A DNA stretch of 64,000 nt. Origin: Molanna angustata (Eukaryota > Arthropoda > Insecta > Trichoptera > Molannidae). The notes below the pieces were generated by a model. That model was not told the DNA's origin. It saw only the letters and a list, made by a program, of their open reading frames with translations, and searched no databases. Below are positions 24,036-35,656 of the stretch, one piece after another (the first letter of the stretch is position 1; every line of letters starts with the position of its first letter). Both the position numbers and the translations under genes were made by a program. Where the stretch lies: contig OY754978.1 in assembly GCA_963576475.1 (NCBI GenBank), forward strand, positions 2,901,364 to 2,965,363, read 5' to 3'.

Positions 24036-25295
24036 GAAATAAAATTATATAATTCAATATAGCCTGAAGTGTTTTATTCCTGTTTCTATATTTTATTGAT
24101 CCGGAAATGGAACGATAAACCGGATGTGAACCTTTGCTTTCAAGGAAAGAGATTGTAGATATGTATGTACGTCTTTTCTCTTATTTGTCTTATATTGAAC
24201 GGAGAGCCACACGGAAGCCTTTGGTACTGAAATGTCTTTAATATCCTGTCTTTAACCGTGAAAAGTTTAAGCCCTCAATAATTTAGATTAACCCTGTACA
24301 AGAAGTGGATACTGGTGTGTATAGAATGCAGGATAAGCGTCAATAGTATAAGATTATATATTATGTAGGTACATAGTTTACAGTCATCTTAAAGCCAGAT
24401 TATTACAGTAATCCAGCTTTAGGTATATCTCAAGTAAGTTTTGTTCTTAAAATGCAAAAAAATCAACAAATTTTGGGTTTCCGATAATTTAAATCACGTA
24501 TAAACCCTTTTAACGCACGCGATAGTTACCCTTACTAATACGTAACTTCATAGTGCATTAAGCGGTTTTAATATATCAGGTTTTCAGACACTAAATTTAG
24601 CATTATTATGTCCTTTTATTGTTTTTTAAGAACTACTTCGATTTAATTGAACATAATTTAATATTTTTTCACAGGCAATCTTTTCCTGGTAAGGGTCTTT
24701 CAACATCCTTTTCTATAATTTCGCTTGCCTGTAATGAAATTTTGCAAGTAAGAGCTCTGAAAATTTCAGAATTCGTGTGTTACCGATGACAATGCATATC
24801 AAAACTGATTCCAGCTTGAACAATTTTGATAAAATTGAACGATTTTGTATTTCATACAAAGTAAACAAAGATATGCGTTTCCGGCTGAGCTTTAACAAAA
24901 TTTGAATTTTATTCAGTTAGATGCAACAACAATACTAACGTAGAAAAAAAAACATTTGAAATCGTAGTAATATAGGTACTGTACATTTTTAAACATTATT
25001 AATTGAGTAATTTAATGTATGGTAGTGAAAAATCTATTACAAATTTAATATGTGACGAAAACTTTGATGACGGTAATTTCATTTTTTTTATATTAAATTT
25101 TAATTGTTTTTTTAAACTTTATTGGGACAGTAGGTACTTATTTGAGAAATACTGTAATAATTTTGATTTTTGTATTATTTATCTATGTTTATATTATGTA
25201 TAACAAGTAAGATAAAAAAATAAAATAAAAAATGAACAAGTAAGATTTCGAAAAACAATAAGAATTTATTTTTTCGATTATTTAAACGGAGTTCT
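24036..25295. other. AT-rich intergenic DNA, no gene seen
   Basis: Small frames at 24713-24898 (-) and 25003-25203 (+) have the base composition of the background and no recognisable motif. Confidence 0.4.
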
Positions 25296-25299
25296 GGGG

Positions 25300-25455
25300 G
25301 GCAAATCTGGTCCAACAGGCGAAATCAAAACCCCATATCATGGATATAATTATTATATGGAGTTCTATAATACCTTTAGATGTCATAGAACTCCATATGA
25401 TAATTGTATCCATATAATCGTGAGGGTTTGATTTCGCCGGTTGGACCAGATTTGT
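25300..25455. mobile_element. Palindromic foldback element
   Basis: Arms of about 68 bp: CAAATCTGGTCCAACAGGCG at the left, CGCCGGTTGGACCAGATTTG at the right, with ATATGGAGTTCTAT and its complement next to the short loop. About ten mismatches. Confidence 0.8.
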
Positions 25456-26200
25456 TTTAAAATAAGTGATATATTATTTTATCTCGGTGTTAAAATATTG
25501 TGTAAGACCTTTTTTTTCAGATCATATTCCACATCTTTTTCTTTTTTTTCTTTTCTTTAGCCATCTCCCACTGCTGTCCTCTTCCTGGTTTCTCTATAAT
25601 ATGTCCCTATCTTGTCCTCTCTGTAGGACTACTCATGACACGCTCTCAATACTTTTTTATCTTGTCTTAATCTTAAAAATGTATACCTAAATCAGAACTC
25701 GATCACAATAAACTAATCTAAATTATCTACATTCAATCATTAAAATCGTTAAGATCAATGTTTATTATGAAATTGTCATTAAATAACATAATTAATAAGT
25801 TTAAATCTAAATGATCTCTCATGTCTGAATCTAATCTAATTATATTTCGTGAGTAGCCTGCTGTATATATTGTTTTCTCGTGACAAGGATTATGTCGTCT
25901 GCGCATCTTTTTGATTAACATATTATAAAAATAAGCATTTGTTGATTTAAATTACAGTATTTTGCATCTTACTTAAAAGTGCACCTTGTGTTAAAGTTGG
26001 TACCACTGTCAGTCATTCAAATAAAATGAATAATGTTGCCATATCTTCAAATTAATTTCCTCTAATCTCATATTTAAAACTTAATATACTTAATAATAAT
26101 GACTTTTTGAAGAAAAATATCTGAGTTTATTATGATTGAATGATACATATGTTTTATTATTATTTTAAACAAAACATACTTAAATACATAACATCACGCC
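25456..26200. other. AT-rich intergenic DNA, no gene seen
   Basis: No repeat or frame I can support. The small frames at 25466-25690 and 25733-25921 look like background. Confidence 0.35.
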
Positions 26201-26204
26201 ATGT

Positions 26205-26790
26205 CATTCATGGGATAGGCAGATAAAACCGAACGCCACATTATTTTATGTAGACACACATCCATCGCCTCGTAGGCAGTCATACATGTTTGTCTGTTGT
26301 TCACGCTTCTTACATTTTCATCTTTCAGAATATTGTTCACACGGTCGTGTTGACCTTTTCTTGGGCACCCCCGAACTCTTATCCCGTTCCTGTCATATTT
26401 TATAATAATAATAAAACATTTATTGAGACGAAAAGAAGTTTACATACAAATACAAGAAAAATATATCTACAAATGAAAAAGAAAAACAACTTTTCCAACT
26501 CAAAAGGACCATGCTCAGCTATGTTGCAGGAAGACAAGCCACCCCTGCAGCTGATTTTCAGCATGATCCTATTGCTTATATTTTACAATGTAATTACAAA
26601 AATGCTTCAAAGCAAAAAACGAAACAAATTAAAAATGTACTCTTAGGTTTCATTCTGTTAATTACGTCTTTCTTCATCTTACATTCTTTCCTTGTGTCTT
26701 AATTTCGTACCCTGTCATACATCATTCTGTTGCAAATTCGTATATGCGATCTCATTTCAACTGCATTTCTTCTGCTTTCATGCAACTTAT
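26205..26790 (-). pseudogene. Interrupted LINE ORF2 C-terminus
   Basis: On the minus strand 26790-26640 reads SRRNAVEMRSHIRICNRMM then YDRVRN, and a KKDVINRMK segment. 26400-26205 reads GVPKKRSTR and later EAMDVCLHKIMWRSVLSAYP. These are consecutive landmarks of a LINE C-terminus (R..IEM...R.IC; GRPKKRW; W...LSAYP). They are separated by about 240 bp of unrelated A-rich sequence, probably a later insertion. A related plus-strand fragment lies at 48243-48540. The 118-codon plus frame at 26290-26646 is antisense to this and spurious. Confidence 0.6.
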
Positions 26791-26891
26791 TTTTCAAAGA
26801 TTAATGACAAAACAAACTTATTTTTTAACGATTTATGTAGATTTATCAGAAATAACCTTTATAAATAGGTATAACAAAACAAGAAAAAAAT

Positions 26892-27124
26892 TATAAATTT
26901 GCTATAAACCACTTGTTTTTTGAGTCACTTCGCGACATGTTTCGGAAACAATACTCCCCTCCCCCCACTAACCCCACTAACCCAACCAACCCTCAACCGC
27001 CACCCCCCACGCTTCACACACAAATTCAACATGTTAGTCTAGACACGCCGGTCGATGGAAGGACAGCGCTTCCGAAACATGTCGCGAAGTGACTCAAAAA
27101 ACAAGTGGTTTATAGCTAATTTAT
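26892..27124. mobile_element. Inverted-repeat element with GAAACATGTCGCG motif
   Basis: Two arms of about 55 bp with one mismatch (TTTGAGTCACTTCGCGACAT left, ATGTCGCGAAGTGACTCAAA right) flank a C-rich loop (CTCCCCTCCCCCCACTAACC). A single-arm relative lies at 27837-27925 in pburs intron 2. The CTTCCGAAACATGTCGCGAA text resembles terminal stem motifs of Penelope-like elements; that link is tentative. Confidence 0.65.
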
Positions 27125-27413
27125 AATTCAAATATGGTTTATATTAACTACCACAAAATATCCGCCGAATCATTAAATGATATTCAAGAAAAAAATATTT
27201 AATTATAGGTAATATCCTGTTATTAACGTATAGCAACACTAAATGCAATCATACCAACTTAACCACGAAGTGCACTTTTAAATTAAACCCAGTAGGTATA
27301 TAGTAAACAGAACAATATTATTATAATGTAGGTAGGTACTATGCACCTTTTATAAATATTAATATGGCATTTGACAAATAAAGATAAAAAATGATGGTTA
27401 GACGACGACAAGT

Positions 27414-27584
27414 TTATCTACTGAAATCTCCACATTTGAAGCACTTGCAGTCAATAGGCTCCTTGATCTTGATGTCCAATGAAGCCATCTCCGGAGACGA
27501 GAGTCTCATGCCGTCAGGATCGTAGCAGTGGGACAGGGTTATGATCCTCTCCCTGAGGAAACTCTCGCGGCAACAGTAGCACTC
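27414..27584 (-). CDS. pburs: pburs exon 3 (second half of cystine knot)
   Basis: 171 bases including the stop, after acceptor TTTGTTTCCAG. Seven cysteines (ECYCC, SHC, DCKCFKC). The open frame extends upstream into the intron to an ATG at 27644, but that extension is not conserved and the acceptor defines the true edge. Confidence 0.97.
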   Translation of the reverse strand, partial: ECYCCRESFLRERIITLSHCYDPDGMRLSSPEMASLDIKIKEPIDCKCFKCGDFSR

Positions 27585-30500
27585 CTGGAAACAAAAAGGA
27601 CACAGATTATATTTATTGACAATTTTATATCTCAATAGAGACAAAGTTTGAATATTATCTATATGAAACCTGGAAAATCACGGCACCTAAAGGGCTTACG
27701 ACCTGTCATCGCCTGATTTACGTGATCATCAATTATCCCTTTTATTGAGTTTCTTTATCAATCCAATTTTCGAAAGTTCTATATTTATACATTACTTGTC
27801 AATATTAAGTGATTGAAAATAACCGTTTTGGCATGTGAATTTTGCTCTAAACCACTATATTTTGAGTCACTATGCGACATGTTTCGGCAGTGCTGTCCTG
27901 CCATCGACCGGCTAGTTGAGACTGAGTGTTGATGTTTAGTTTTTGGATGTGTCAGATGTACGGGGAGGTGAGTAGAGGGGGTTGCTTTATAAATTGAATA
28001 AATTGGTTGCCGGAAAATTTTATTACCACCTTTCCCATTTGAGGTTAGGAATAAGTTTATTATGTAAGTATTCGTATATGTCAAGCCATTTGATCACATT
28101 TTTCAAATAAATTATATATGTCAACATATTTTTATATACTTTTATGATTTTGAACACTATTTGTTATTTTTATGTTTAATGTCAACTTTGACAGCTCATT
28201 TGACATTGGTAAAATTATAAGTGCGTTTTCCAAGCTCTAGTCATATTTTTCGCGGAGTTTTCAAGACAGCGAAAGTCATCCTTCATCCTGGGAAGAGTTC
28301 TTGAGATTAGGTATAAATCGAAAAAAAATTAAGTTAAAAAATGATGCCATCGAAAATAAAAAATGAAGATTTTAATTGATCAAATTAATAACTTATTTAC
28401 CTTGAGGAAACCAGTTGGTGTGATGACTGACGGCTGTACCTGGCTGCTGCAGGCTCCTTCGCATTTGTTCACCGCCACTTCTCCAGTGCATGTTCTTTGG
28501 AGTCTTCCAAGTTCGTCATATTCCTCTGGAACAAGAACGAGAAGAAGATAAGACAAATAGGGATACTCGTGTAAGAATCAGACTTTAGAAATCTTTTAGA
28601 TTAAAATTGATTTGTATGAAGAGACTTAATGATAGGTACCTACTACTAAATCTCAGTCTATTCAACTTTTTAAAAAGAAACTAAAGCTGTTTTACCTGTC
28701 TAATAATTCTTAACTGATACCCCATATCCATCCTCATTCCCCTCCCTCAACCTCTATTTCCTTCCTTCCTTTGTTGCTGTCAATTTACTCATAATAATGT
28801 TACATGTTTCTTTCCGTTTGTTATAAATTTAATGTAGGTACCTACCACTATACTATCTATGGCCTCACGTTTCTTTGGTTGGTTGGAAGAAATTGCCTTG
28901 TGGCAATAAACCCGCCATTGTACACATTATTGTACACGAAGCTTAATAAATATATAAAAATTAAGAGAGTGGCGCGGGATAGACCGTAATGGCGGAGGAA
29001 ATGTCATTTGTTGCTGCAAACCAATCTCCAGGATAGAGACCACAGAAGAAGAATATTAATTTATAAATAAAAAAAAACAATAAACAATATTAACAATAAA
29101 GCAATATTTGCTTAGAAATGAATATAAATAAATTTCTCCTTTACTGGGGATCGAACCCAGGACGCCCGAAAAGAAGCCACACGGATAAACAACTATGCCA
29201 CGGCGGTCGGCATAAATTTATACAAAAAAAATTAAATTTCATACCAAAATTTAATCTTAACAAAAAATTATAATTTATTGTAGATTAATATTAGAGTTTA
29301 AGATCAAAATCAATTAATGAAAATATAATATTAAAATTTAATCGTAACTTTTTTTATGATTGAATGTAGATTAAGATTAAGAATAGATTATATTCGAGAA
29401 CCTACTGATTTATGCGTTTTTAAGATTAAGAAAAGAAAAAAAAATATTGACAGCGTGTCATGTCAAACAATAAACACTGTCAATACGTTCGTATCTTGCC
29501 TTAATCTTAAAAAATGAATAAATCAGTTATCGATCATAATCTCACATTAATCTGTTTCTACATTTTATCATAAAAACTTATTTAGATCAAAGTTTAGTAT
29601 GAAATTAATTTAAACCCTAAAGATTGCTTAAGTCTGAAGCTGATCTTAATCTTATTTTACATAATCATATTTATAAGTAATCCTGCATATGAAGCTGTGG
29701 AGGTCTCAGGGTAAGGGGAAGGACCATTACTGGACGAAGGAAGACTGACGAAGATGAAGAAGAATGCAAAAATTAGTCGCAGTAAATCACATTTCCTGTG
29801 AATTTATGATTGGTATACATATTACTACTTGCATGTTACACATGAGATCCAACTGTCGATAGCGATAGTATGTATAGTTGAAAAATAGGTACCAAACTTA
29901 TATACCCATAAATCCAAATTATTGAATTCATCCAAATTATTGAATAATTTAAAAAAATTTTGTTTTCTATACAACACATGCAGGTATGTATGTCAGAATA
30001 GGATAGTATGGAGGTCAGTTTGTTTTTCCTACCTAGAATATGAAAACAGCATGATGTTATGTATGTTTGGAAATTAAGTATCGAACTATTCAGTCTCCTA
30101 AGATATTGTGTATAGGCCACTGCCATACAAATTATATGGAACGATGTCGTCACTAAATTCAATTTTTATAAAAATTGTACTTTGAAACGCACTACTTACT
30201 ACAATGTTTATATTTTTTATAGAAAATAAAATTATATAGTTGGGGGTGTTTCGGCTTTTTCCATATTTTTAGAAATTTTAGAAATATAGGAAGTTAAACA
30301 CATAAATTAAACACATAAATTTATCATAAAAAATGTTTTTCTCAATAAAACATGTTTGAAAAACTCTGTTTTTTTTTTTTTTTTTGAAAAAACAAATTTG
30401 AAATATTGTATTTGTCTATATCTATACCAATTTTCAGCGTTCTAGCTTATATGGTTTTTGAAATATATGGAAAAATAAAGTAAAAATTCAAAAGTTGATA

Positions 30501-31485
30501 ACCCCTGACTGAAACAAAAATTCAAAATTCCTAGTATAAAAGTTTTAGTTGTATATTACCATCTATATATTCTGAAATTTTGGGCTCTGTAAATTAAGCG
30601 GATCAAAAGTTATCATTATTTTTATTATTTATAGTAGGTACTCAATTATTATTATTAATATCATTTAAATACGACCACAATGGCAATTATTATTATTAAT
30701 GGGTTCGATCTTCAGCAGAGGAAAAATTAATTTAAATTCATTTCTCACGCAGTGATTGCTTCTCTGAGCTGGAAACACTGGTTAATTTGAATAAATTGCC
30801 ATATGGCAATAAACTCGCCTCTTGCGCAAGGTGCAAGGAAGTGTTTGTTTCTAACTCAAAAAAAATATGTAATAAAAAAGAAATAAAGGCCATACAGTTG
30901 ATAAAGGCCATTTGAATTTTAAGAAACCCACAGATACAGGGATTAAAAACAAGGGCATAATATACTGCGGAAACATGATCAAGTAACAATAGCTTAAATT
31001 TTTATTTTTATTTTCTAATGGTTTATATTTTAAAAAAATGTAACAAGTTCACAATTTTTTTTCTGTTGTGTTTTGATAAAGCAAGTAATTTTCTGCCACC
31101 CCGAACAAAAAAAATTATATAATATTTTAAACAATTTTTAATTGTTTTTTTTTTAAAGAATGAATGTGTCTTGTGAAAAGTATATATGCATCCTAATACA
31201 TTCCCTAAATTAAGCATAAATGCTTGTGCTATATTCTTATATTTATTGTTTGTATGTTTATTGTAAATATTTAATAAAAAAATAAATCGGCCTACGCCAT
31301 GAAAAAAAAAAACAAAAAATTTTTTTGTAATTATACTGACCTTTTGTCAAATGTATTTCAGAAGGTATAGTTTCACAGTTTTCATCTCCGTATACATTCA
31401 CAGAAAAACTCAACACAACGCATAAACAAATTATTAATTCTAAATAATTATTTTCCATTATCATGTCGACTAGATTATTTTGCAC
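27414..31485 (-). CDS. pburs: Partner of bursicon (bursicon beta), three-exon gene
   Basis: Encodes the beta subunit of bursicon, a secreted cystine-knot neurohormone. In insects it pairs with bursicon alpha to activate the LGR receptor rickets and drive cuticle tanning and wing expansion; beta homodimers are also reported to act in immunity. Coding exons on the minus strand are 31485-31341, 28525-28401 and 27584-27414, total 146 codons plus TAA, close to the family's usual ~140. An N-terminal hydrophobic signal ([19 protein letters not shown]) precedes mature [15 protein letters not shown]. The core has the family landmarks [29 protein letters not shown] and CKCFKCGDF. All 11 cysteines of the mature chain are present (1, 3 and 7 by exon). 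Splice sites are GT/AG and phases join exactly. The first ATG is at 31485; in-frame ATGs at 31464 and 31458 give more compact signal peptides and may be the true start. No frame damage. Bursicon alpha is not in this window. Confidence 0.97.
27837..27925 (-). mobile_element. Half copy of GAAACATGTCGCG element in pburs intron 2
   Basis: CTAAACCACTATATTTTGAG, then TCACTATGCGACATGTTTCG and CATCGACCGGCTAG match one arm and part of the loop of 26892-27124. Confidence 0.6.
28401..28525 (-). CDS. pburs: pburs exon 2 (first half of cystine knot)
   Basis: 125 bases, beginning after TTGTTCCAG. The split codon G|AG gives the Glu of the conserved [15 protein letters not shown] run. It includes the RTC, NKC and GAC cysteines and ends GFLK before GTAAATAAG. 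Confidence 0.95.
28585..28945 (+). mobile_element. LINE 3' end in pburs intron 1
   Basis: The short frame [16 protein letters not shown] followed by a stop (28660-28710) is the extreme C-terminus of a jockey-like ORF2 (FKKRLKQKYLS in the copy at 41350-41415). A ~150-bp 3' UTR then ends with TTGGAAGAAATTGCCTTGTG, GCAATAAACCCGCC and TTGTACAC. Antisense to pburs. Confidence 0.6.
28960..29050 (+). mobile_element. Possible RTE-type LINE 3' remnant
   Basis: GTGGCGCGGGATAGACCGTA then CAGGATAGAGACCACAGAAG and AAGAAT read like the last residues (ARDR..WRR) and AGA-rich tail of an RTE-like element. Short; tentative. Confidence 0.3.
29137..29215 (-). mobile_element. SINE head (family 2), minus strand, pburs intron 1
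   Basis: On the minus strand the tRNA-like head has A box TGGCATAGTTGT (29190-29201) and B box GGTTCGATCCC (about 29147-29157). The body is truncated. Confidence 0.7.
29825..30625. repeat. Dispersed repeat, copy 1 (pburs intron 1)
   Basis: Matches 57760-58310 in inverse orientation. CATGTTACACATGAGATCCA at one end pairs with TGGGTCTCATGTGTAACATG there, and GCTCTGTAAATTAAGCGGAT at the other end matches decayed text near 57800. No coding potential recognised; the minus frame at 29836-30162 lies inside it. Confidence 0.6.
30699..30850 (+). mobile_element. SINE (family 2), 5'-truncated, pburs intron 1
   Basis: Starts near the B box (GGGTTCGATCTTCAGCAGAG). It keeps the body (TTCTCTGAGCTGGAAACACT) and the LINE-like tail (AAATTGCCATATGGCAATAA). 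Confidence 0.75.
31341..31485 (-). CDS. pburs: pburs exon 1 (signal peptide and N-terminus)
   Basis: Holds 48 codons plus one base. The donor reads AAAAG then GTCAGT. It carries the secretion signal and the first conserved cysteine (DENCE). Confidence 0.93.
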
Positions 31486-31912
31486 AAACTTAATTTGTTT
31501 AAATAAACTATTGTTTTAAAGTTATGTAAATTATAAAATAAGTTGTTGATAGTTCAAATTGTGATATAATAGTGTGGGCCGATGGAGGCTTACAAACCTT
31601 TTATAAGGGATGTATGCACGGATTTTCAAATAGGTTTTTTGTATATAAAATTGATATGAAGTTTATTTAATCATACAAGTACGATTCAAGTTTTTGTTTT
31701 ACATAGGATAAATTATTTTATAATTGATACTATTGTTAATTAGTATTAAAAAATGTGTTTATTTTTAATATTCAACATATCAGGTACTCAGGTAAGTACC
31801 AGTTTAATTTGTGTATTACCTAACAAGGAAAATATTATTTCATCGCAGGAACTTATTTAGAATGGTTTTTACGTTCTCGAGCTACGGTTAAAAATCATAA
31901 AAAAATTAAGGA

Positions 31913-32165
31913 CAGCCGACCACCGTGGCACAGTTGGAGAGCCGTTTGGCTTTTGTGCAAGAGTACTGGGTTCGATCCCCAGCCGAGGAGAAATTTAATT
32001 AAATTCACATCTCACGCAATTCTTGTTTCTCTGGGCTAGAAACACTGGTTAATTGGAAGAAATTACCATATGGCAATAAACTCATCACTTGCGCAGGTTG
32101 TGTTCCTAAACTTGACATTAGAATATAAACTGTTCAAAAATAAAATATATTCAATAAATAAATAA
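31913..32165 (+). mobile_element. tRNA-derived SINE (family 2), full-length-like
   Basis: A box TGGCACAGTTGG (31926-31937) fits TRGCNNAGYNGG exactly; B box GGTTCGATCCC (31969-31979). The body has CTCTGGGCTAGAAACACTGG. The 3' part (GGAAGAAATTACCATATGGC, AATAAACTC) is the tail of the LINE at 41262-41700. It lies about 430 bp upstream of the pburs start codon. Confidence 0.85.
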
Positions 32166-33474
32166 ATATTTTTTCCTTAAGTTATCTCTATTGTATCCTG
32201 ACCATTGGATCCGTTAGTACATTCCGTTAGAAAGTTCGAAACTTCAGCCACATACTGTTCAATTATTTCTAATTTTTTGAATGCTAATTATTTTAAATTT
32301 AGTGGAAATAGTTAAAAAATTGTGTTTTTTTTTACTTATTTTTAAGTAATTTTATATACGTGATAAACTGTTCATTGTTTTTAAAATATAATTTTTGTAA
32401 TTTCTATTATATGTACATACCTACTTTTTGTAAAACACCACGTAAAAACTAACCCCAAGTCATGGTTTACATACTTGATGTTTGACCTATATAATTATTA
32501 TGTAGGTTTAGATAAATGAAGAGTTTTTTCTAAAGAAAAATCATGGTCTGAATTTTTTATTCCATACATACTTTCATACTACATACATATCATTACGGCA
32601 TATCTCACGACGTGGGGTAACCGGCGACAGTTGTGCGGGCGCAGTACCTTATCCAATGAAGCACGATACATGCGCTTAGAATGGGTGATGAACCTTATTG
32701 TATAAATTGATTTATTTATTTGTATTGCTTTTCGTAATATCAATAGTTTTAAATGACCAATCACAAGAACCTGTAAGCTCCTCCTACATAATTAATCTAT
32801 AAATATAAGTAAAATTTGTCAAAATAGTCATAAGCTAGTTAATGCCCTAACAAGGCGAAAAAGGCCTATCACACGTAATAAAATTCATGTAGAATCAAAA
32901 AAATATTTTACATTAAATAATTATACCTAGACAGCATTTATAAAAAATATGTTTAAAAAAATACGCCTGGTGTTATGCAAACAGTATAACTCTTGAGATG
33001 TACAATAAAATGCGAAACAAGAGTTTCATGATTAATATTTATGCATTTTATAACCCCAAAATTTATAGCATGATAATGTATGTCGGATACGCTTTACAAT
33101 ACTCTTATACCGAATTATAGTTAACTAGTCTCTTTCTATGGTTCTGAAATAAAAATCGCGTCAGAGATTGGATTTATGACAGGTATTATGGCGGACATTG
33201 GGATCTGGTTGATCTGTTTTGTGTGAGCCCATATGTTTGTTGAGGTAATGATTGTGATTGCAGAAAGTTGAGATTGTGTACATATTTAGTGTGGAACGGG
33301 AAAAATCACCTGGTTCATAATTGCATATAATTGTCAATAAAAATTGTAAACTGCTAGCCCTTGAACAGGATTTCCTAGTTGGGCAGCAGTAATCTACTTA
33401 TTGCTGCCATTATAAATATGGTGTGATAAAAGGTTAATAAATAAACAAATAAATTTTGACTCTTAAAACTTCAC
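32166..33474. other. AT-rich DNA, one dispersed repeat, no gene seen
   Basis: 32590-32715 (GGCATATCTCACGACGTGGG) is a copy of the repeat at 15880-16130. The minus frame at 32579-32764 lies in it. Nothing else recognised. Confidence 0.45.
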
Positions 33475-33555
33475 AGCGTTCCTTGAGTTGGTCGGAAGAG
33501 ATTGCCTCATAGCAATAAATCCGCCTATGTGCACTTACTCTATCAACATGAAGTT
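33475..33555 (+). mobile_element. LINE 3'-tail fragment
   Basis: GAGTTGGTCGGAAGAGATTG, CCTCATAGCAATAAATCCGC and TGTGCAC match the tail at 41600-41690. Confidence 0.55.
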
Positions 33556-33929
33556 TTAATAATAATAAAACAGTGAGCAGCCACAAACCAATAATAATTT
33601 GCCAATCAATATAACGTAGGTATTTGAATATTTTCCGAATGGTTCGGAATGAAAATTTAAGTGGTACTCAACCCTTATATCAAAAAGTACATTTATTTAT
33701 TACACGAAATAAAAATGACACATATAAGCTGACTAATTTAACGCCGCACTAGGCAAAAGCCTATTCTGGGACTGTTATTTTTACACAGTTGGGTATTTTT
33801 ACACAGTTTTTTATTCAGCTGTGATTTTCATATTTTCAGAGGTTGTAAATGAAGAGTAAACATAATTTATACAAAATAGAAATTAAAAAAAAAACAAAAA
33901 ATACATTTGTACAAAATATTAGTAAAAAA

Positions 33930-34345
33930 AAACAACAAGTCACTCAATTTCACTAACAAGTATTCAAATTTTGTATGGAAAATTTTCAGCATTTTCATGA
34001 AATGAGTTTGTTTAATTATTTTTTATTTAATATTTTATTTTGAAGAATTGGTAATCCTTCAATGCCATTTTATGAAAGTGATGTGCTTTTTTACCAATTT
34101 TAAATAAAAAAAAAACAAATTTCGAGTTTTCGTTTCCTGGTCATTTTGAAAAATATTAAAGTTAAAAAAATGAGAAGCACTATTCAGATATCCTTCAAAA
34201 TATAATGAGGTCTAAGCGAGTATTGGGTAATTTGCAAAAATTGAAAAGAATCGATTTTTTTAAAATAAAAATAAAATAATCTGCAATAAAAAATAATCTT
34301 GCGAATCCATAGCTCCACACTATATCCCCTTTGGTTAGTGAGGAG
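33930..34345 (+). mobile_element. CTCCTCACTAAC-ended repeat, copy 1 (partial)
   Basis: Shares TTTGTATGGAAAATTTTCAG, CATTTTATGAAAGTGATGTG and AATGAGAAGCACTATTCAGA with the fuller copies at 35657-36236 (-) and 38279-38837 (+). The right end GTTAGTGAGGAGTAAAAA is intact; the left end is eroded. Confidence 0.7.
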
Positions 34346-34861
34346 TAAAAATGGAAACAATTGAAAATTGTTTCAATTTCAAAATCAAATACTTCTACTG
34401 CTTTATAGATTGTCATTAATATTCGATGTAAGCATTGAATGTGTATGGGATAATCCCATTCCACCTCACTTTGTGTACCAATCTCCTGGCTTAGCTAACG
34501 TAAGCTCTGTATACTCTTCACTCTATGGTAGCAGCATGTAATTATTATAGTAGGTACATATCAAGATGTTGAAGTACCAACATACTTGTTGTGAGTAGAG
34601 ATTTATTGCGTGTAACTACATTATGTTGTGTGCATAAAAAATATAATATTAATGCTGAAAAACACTTAATAATGTTCAATCGATCGATCTCTTCCCAGTC
34701 AGCCTCTAAAAGGTTCTTTGTTGGAAATGTTTTCTATGTCCGATATATATCCCGCTGATTTCTTTGTACCCTACCCAATGGGACATTATTATTAATATAA
34801 ATATTTTAATATTACAAACACGTACATCGCAATCATAATATATTTATTTTATGTACACATT

Positions 34862-35646
34862 TCCCCCTATTCAGTAACTATCGGAACTAAAGTAGGAACG
34901 TTCTAAAATTGTAGATTTTAGATTTACGGTCTTATTTCATCGTTATGAAATATAAACTTGGAATAAATGGAATAGGAACGTATCTATTTTGGCCGGAACG
35001 TTCTTAAAAAGTTACTGAATCAGACGTATTATGAATAATTATTATGAAAAATATGTAATTTTCACAATTATTCAAAATACGTCTGATTCAGTAACTTTTT
35101 AAGAACGTTCCGGCCAATATAAGTACGTTCCTATTCCATTCAGTCCAAGTTTATATTTTCGGTGCCACTATTTTTACGACCGGAATTGGCGGGAAAAGCG
35201 TTTTCCCGCCAAAAAGTGTCTATTTACACGACAAATTTTCTGACGTCGTCTATGTTTTTAGGTCATTTATAACCATAGAAAGCGCAGATAAATCAAAATA
35301 CAAAAATATTTACCTTTGTCATTTTTTCAATGGTCATAAATGCATCATGGAAACCAACTTGAAGAAAAAAAAATAATATTGGCATCTTATAACATTTACT
35401 TAATTTTATAAATCATTTTTCATCGAGATCTACAATTATAACAAAGTATAAACAAAGGTAAATATTTTTATAACTTGATTTATCTACGTTTTCTGTGGTT
35501 ATTTTTGGTTTTCGTCTATGGTTGAGTCGTGTAGGTAAATAGTCGTAGCCTTATATTTTATAACGCTGAAATATGACCGTAAATCAAAAATATACAATTT
35601 TAGTATGTTTCTATTTTAGTTATAATAGTTATACTGAATAGGGGGT
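34862..35646. mobile_element. Multi-layer foldback element with CCCCCTATTCAGTA ends
   Basis: The outer ends CCCCCTATTCAGTAACTAT and TACTGAATAGGGGG are inverted. A second inverted pair lies at about 34970-35035 and 35083-35150 (AACGTTCTTAAAAAGTTACT and complement). A third pair is AAATATTTACCTTTG (35310) and CAAAGGTAAATATTT (35455), with a GC stem GGCGGGAAAAGCGTTTTCCC at 35187-35212. No coding frame. Target duplication unclear. Confidence 0.8.
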
Positions 35647-35656
35647 AGTATATCAA

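Noticed and set aside
27585..27644. Start of pburs exon 3 frame at an ATG inside intron 2
   Set aside because: A good acceptor at 27585-27586 and exact family homology begin at ECYCC; upstream residues are intron.
31913..31990. True tRNA gene
   Set aside because: A and B boxes match, but acceptor stem is not closed and the sequence continues into SINE body and LINE-like tail.
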